Below are positions 61,965 to 64,000 of a stretch of DNA of 64,000 nucleotides, piece by piece. The notes below the pieces were generated by a model. It was given only the letters and a program-made list of their open reading frames with translations. It was not told the origin of the DNA and searched no databases. This stretch comes from CAMDHY01 sp046156265 (lineage in GTDB: Bacteria; Pseudomonadota; Alphaproteobacteria; Rhizobiales; Segnochrobactraceae), in contig NZ_JAWDIR010000011.1 of NCBI RefSeq assembly GCF_046156265.1, forward strand, positions 930,001 to 994,000, written 5' to 3'. Within the stretch, counting starts at the first letter, position 1, and each line of letters starts with the position of its first letter. Made by a program: the position numbers and the translations under genes.

Positions 61965-63071
61965 ATGAAGAAGGCTCTCTATGCGAGCGTCGCGCTCGCG
62001 TTCGGCGCGACGATGTCGTCGGCCGCTTTCGCCGACATCATCATCGCCACGGCCGGCCCGATGACCGGGCAGTACGCCTCGTTCGGCGCGCAGATGAAGG
62101 CGGGCGCCGAGCAGGCGGTCGCCGACATCAACGCCGCCGGCGGCGTCAATGGCGAGAAGCTCGTGCTCGAGATCGGCGACGACGCCTGCGATCCGAAGCA
62201 GGCTGTCGCCGTCGCCAACCAGATGGCGTCGAAGGGCGTCAAGCTGATGGCCGGCCACTTCTGCTCGGGCTCGTCGATCCCGGCCAGCGCCGTCTATGCC
62301 GAGGAAGGCATCATCCAGATCTCGCCGGCCTCCACCAACCCGAAGTTCACCGACGAGCGCCCGGGCGACGGCATCTTCCGCGTCTGCGGTCGTGACGATC
62401 AGCAGGGCCAGGTCGCCGGCAAGTTCATGGCCGAGACCTTCAAGGACAAGAAGGTCGCGATCCTTCACGACAAGTCGGCCTACGGCAAGGGTCTCGCCGA
62501 CGAGACCAAGAAGTACATGAACGAAGCCGGCCTGAACGAGGCCGTCTACGAGGCCTACACGGCCGGCGAGAAGGACTACACGGCGATCGTGTCGAAGCTG
62601 AAGTCGGAAGGCGTCGACGTCGTCTACATCGGCGGCTACCACACCGAAGCCGGCCTGATCCTGCGCCAGATGCGCGACCAGGGCCTGAACGCGCTCCTGA
62701 TCTCCGGCGACGCGCTCGTCACCGACGAGTTCTGGACGATCACCGGCCCGGCCGGCGAAGGCACGCTGATGACGTTCTCGCCCGATCCGCGCAAGAACGA
62801 AGTCGCCAAGCCCGTCGTCGACGCGCTGCGCGCCAAGGGCATCGAGCCGGAAGGCTACGTCCTCTACACCTACGCCGCCATCCAGGCGTGGGCCGAGGCC
62901 GTGAAGAACGCCGGCTCCACCGACACCGAGGCGGTCGCGAAGGCTCTCGATGATGGTTCGTTCTTCACCGTGCTGGGCGAGCTGGAGTTCGACGACAAGG
63001 GCGACGTGACGCTGCCGGGCTACGTCTTCTACGAGTGGAAGGACGGCAAGTACGACTACTACACGCCCTGA
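61965..63071 (+). CDS. livJ: branched-chain amino acid ABC transporter substrate-binding protein
   Basis: This 368-residue periplasmic receptor has a signal peptide (MKKALYASVALAFGATMSSAAFA), then IIIATAGPMTGQYASFGAQMKAGAEQAVADINAAGGVNGEKL and AGHFCSGSSIPASAVYAEEGI, typical of Leu/Ile/Val-binding proteins. ggaggag lies 9 bp before the ATG. A 137-bp gap from the membrane protein gene may hold its own promoter. Its codon use is strongly biased, which fits high expression. An intrinsic terminator follows. Confidence 0.95.
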   Translation: MKKALYASVALAFGATMSSAAFADIIIATAGPMTGQYASFGAQMKAGAEQAVADINAAGGVNGEKLVLEIGDDACDPKQAVAVANQMASKGVKLMAGHFCSGSSIPASAVYAEEGIIQISPASTNPKFTDERPGDGIFRVCGRDDQQGQVAGKFMAETFKDKKVAILHDKSAYGKGLADETKKYMNEAGLNEAVYEAYTAGEKDYTAIVSKLKSEGVDVVYIGGYHTEAGLILRQMRDQGLNALLISGDALVTDEFWTITGPAGEGTLMTFSPDPRKNEVAKPVVDALRAKGIEPEGYVLYTYAAIQAWAEAVKNAGSTDTEAVAKALDDGSFFTVLGELEFDDKGDVTLPGYVFYEWKDGKYDYYTP

Positions 63072-63100
63072 TCGGCACCCCCGATCGGCGATGGTCTCCG

Positions 63101-63165
63101 TTCTCCGCACAGCGGGAGAAGGTGCCCGAAGGGCGGATGAGGGCCGCACCGCGTAGGCGGTGCGG
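63101..63165. repeat. intergenic hairpin repeat (GGAGAAGGTG...GATGAGGG type)
   Basis: The ttctccgcacagcgggagaa hairpin is followed by ggtgcccgaagggcggatgaggg, a sequence pattern common between genes in Hyphomicrobiales. A second hairpin, ccgcaccg-cgtagg-cggtgcgg, lies at 63144-63165. It sits between livJ and its terminator. Confidence 0.65.
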
Positions 63166-63196
63166 AACCTCCGGGACCTGTAGAAGTCGAAGATCC

Positions 63197-63231
63197 GAAG
63201 CCCCGGCGCTCGCGCCGGGGCTTCTCTTTTT
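63197..63231 (+). terminator. intrinsic terminator after livJ
   Basis: A 12-bp perfect stem, gaagccccggcg (63197-63208) and cgccggggcttc (63213-63224), closes a ctcg loop and is followed by tcttttt. It would end the liv transcript and isolate the downstream peptidase gene. Confidence 0.9.
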
Positions 63232-63281
63232 CACGACCACGGGGGAGGCTGCGCTCCGGGATTCGCCACCGGAGGACCGCC

Positions 63282-64000
63282 GTGCGACCGGGACCGCTTA
63301 ATCTCATCACCGACGTGCCGGGCCTTTCCATCGGCCACGCCGACGACGTCCGCCTGAAGTCGGGCGTCACCGTCATCGTGCCGGACCAGCCCGCCGTCGC
63401 CTCGGTGATGGTGCTCGGCGGCGCGCCGGGCTCGCGTGACACCGAGCTCCTCGCCCCCGACCAGACGGTGCCGGCGGTCGACGCGATCGTGCTGTCGGGC
63501 GGCTCCGCCTTCGGCCTCGACGCCGCTGGCGGCGTGCAGGCGCGCTTTGCCGAGATCGGCCGCGGCTTTTCGATCGGCAAGGCGGTGGTGCCGATCGTGC
63601 CCGGCGCCATCCTGTTCGACCTCCTCAACGGCGGCGACAAGACGTGGGGCCGCTACGCCCCTTACCGCGAACTCGGCTACCAGGCCGCAACGAACCTCGC
63701 CCCCGGCGCCTTCCCGCTCGGCACGATCGGAGCCGGCGCCGGCGCTAGCGTCTCCGGCCCAAACGGCGGCGCCCTGAAAGGCGGCCTCGGTTCCGCCTCG
63801 GCGGTGCTGCCGAACGGGATCACCGTCGGCGCCATCGTCGCGGTGAACGCGCTGGGGGCTGCCACGATCGGCGACGGCCCGCACTTCTGGGCCGCCGCCT
63901 TCGAGGAGGATGACGAGTTCGGCGGCCTCGGCTGGCCGTCGCCGATCCCGGCCGCGGCGCGGGCGATCCGCACGAAGTTCGGCGCCGTCTCCTCCCTCGC
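63282..64000 (+). CDS. P1-family peptidase (DmpA-like aminopeptidase), 3'-truncated by the window edge
   Basis: The frame opens at GTG 63282, with ggagga 5 bp upstream, and runs off the window after 239 codons. LNLITDVPGLSIGHADDV and VPAVDAIVLSGGSAFGLDAAGGVQ are hallmarks of the DmpA/P1 self-processing N-terminal nucleophile family (L-aminopeptidase/D-esterase). The family's autocleavage serine lies further downstream and is not in view or not identified. It is monocistronic as far as can be seen. Confidence 0.9.
   Translation, partial: MRPGPLNLITDVPGLSIGHADDVRLKSGVTVIVPDQPAVASVMVLGGAPGSRDTELLAPDQTVPAVDAIVLSGGSAFGLDAAGGVQARFAEIGRGFSIGKAVVPIVPGAILFDLLNGGDKTWGRYAPYRELGYQAATNLAPGAFPLGTIGAGAGASVSGPNGGALKGGLGSASAVLPNGITVGAIVAVNALGAATIGDGPHFWAAAFEEDDEFGGLGWPSPIPAAARAIRTKFGAVSSL

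Noticed and set aside
63197..63231. Attenuator controlling the downstream peptidase gene
   Set aside because: The hairpin has a U-run and directly follows livJ, and the peptidase gene has its own RBS 50 bp later. A simple terminator explains it.

Overview
This GC-rich window looks like a chromosomal segment of an alphaproteobacterium, most likely of the order Hyphomicrobiales. The pointers are a red-type (form IC) RuBisCO operon with cbbX and a divergent cbbR, a complete pqqABCDE operon, an hmuTUV haem uptake locus with hemP, a candidate alphaproteobacterial LexA box (GAAC-N7-GAAC), and intergenic palindromes of the kind common in that order. PQQ synthesis plus a Calvin cycle is compatible with facultative autotrophic or methylotrophic growth, but no PQQ-dependent dehydrogenase lies in the window. 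I see no tRNA, rRNA, insertion sequence or CRISPR array.

Layout. 1-4.1 kb: nucleotide-sugar genes (rfbB fragment, rfbA, ugd) and a propeller-like protein. 4.1-10.5 kb: a secreted protein with internal repeats, then a BMP-type (nucleoside-like) ABC importer. 10.6-16.9 kb: a dipeptide importer dppABCDF with an unknown membrane protein inserted after dppC. 17.1-25.3 kb: iron and haem (hemP-hmuTUV, a haem-degrading monooxygenase, an unknown secreted protein, exbB-exbD-tonB). 25.3-29.2 kb: a VOC protein, a radical SAM protein behind a candidate LexA box, a small glycosyltransferase, moaB and a ceramidase-like membrane protein. 29.2-32.5 kb: pqqEDCBA on the minus strand. 32.8-36.2 kb: a secreted SKDG-repeat protein, a GAF-EAL phosphodiesterase, a RibD-like reductase and a cytochrome b561. 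36.2-39.7 kb: a four-gene minus-strand operon (dehydrogenase, diverged PTPS/QueD-like protein, GT4 glycosyltransferase, methyltransferase) that may make an undescribed small molecule. 39.8-46.5 kb: opgH, a hydrolase, a vanadium-dependent haloperoxidase, an orphan protein and a secreted GDPD. 46.5-57.3 kb: Calvin-cycle operon cbbFPTALSX-rpe with divergent cbbR. 57.5-63.1 kb: a branched-chain amino acid importer livHMGF, a small membrane protein and livJ. The window ends inside a P1-family peptidase gene.

How the genes work together. ExbB-ExbD-TonB would energise an outer-membrane receptor (none seen here) feeding haem to HmuT, HmuU and HmuV, after which the divergent monooxygenase could release iron. 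The cbb operon supplies phosphoribulokinase, RuBisCO, its activase and four regeneration enzymes. It is punctuated three times by a large composite palindromic repeat, a fourth half-copy of which lies upstream of hmuT. The candidates for something undescribed are the PTPS-like cluster, the composite repeats, a perfect 34-bp palindrome in front of pqqA, and the candidate SOS control of the radical SAM gene.
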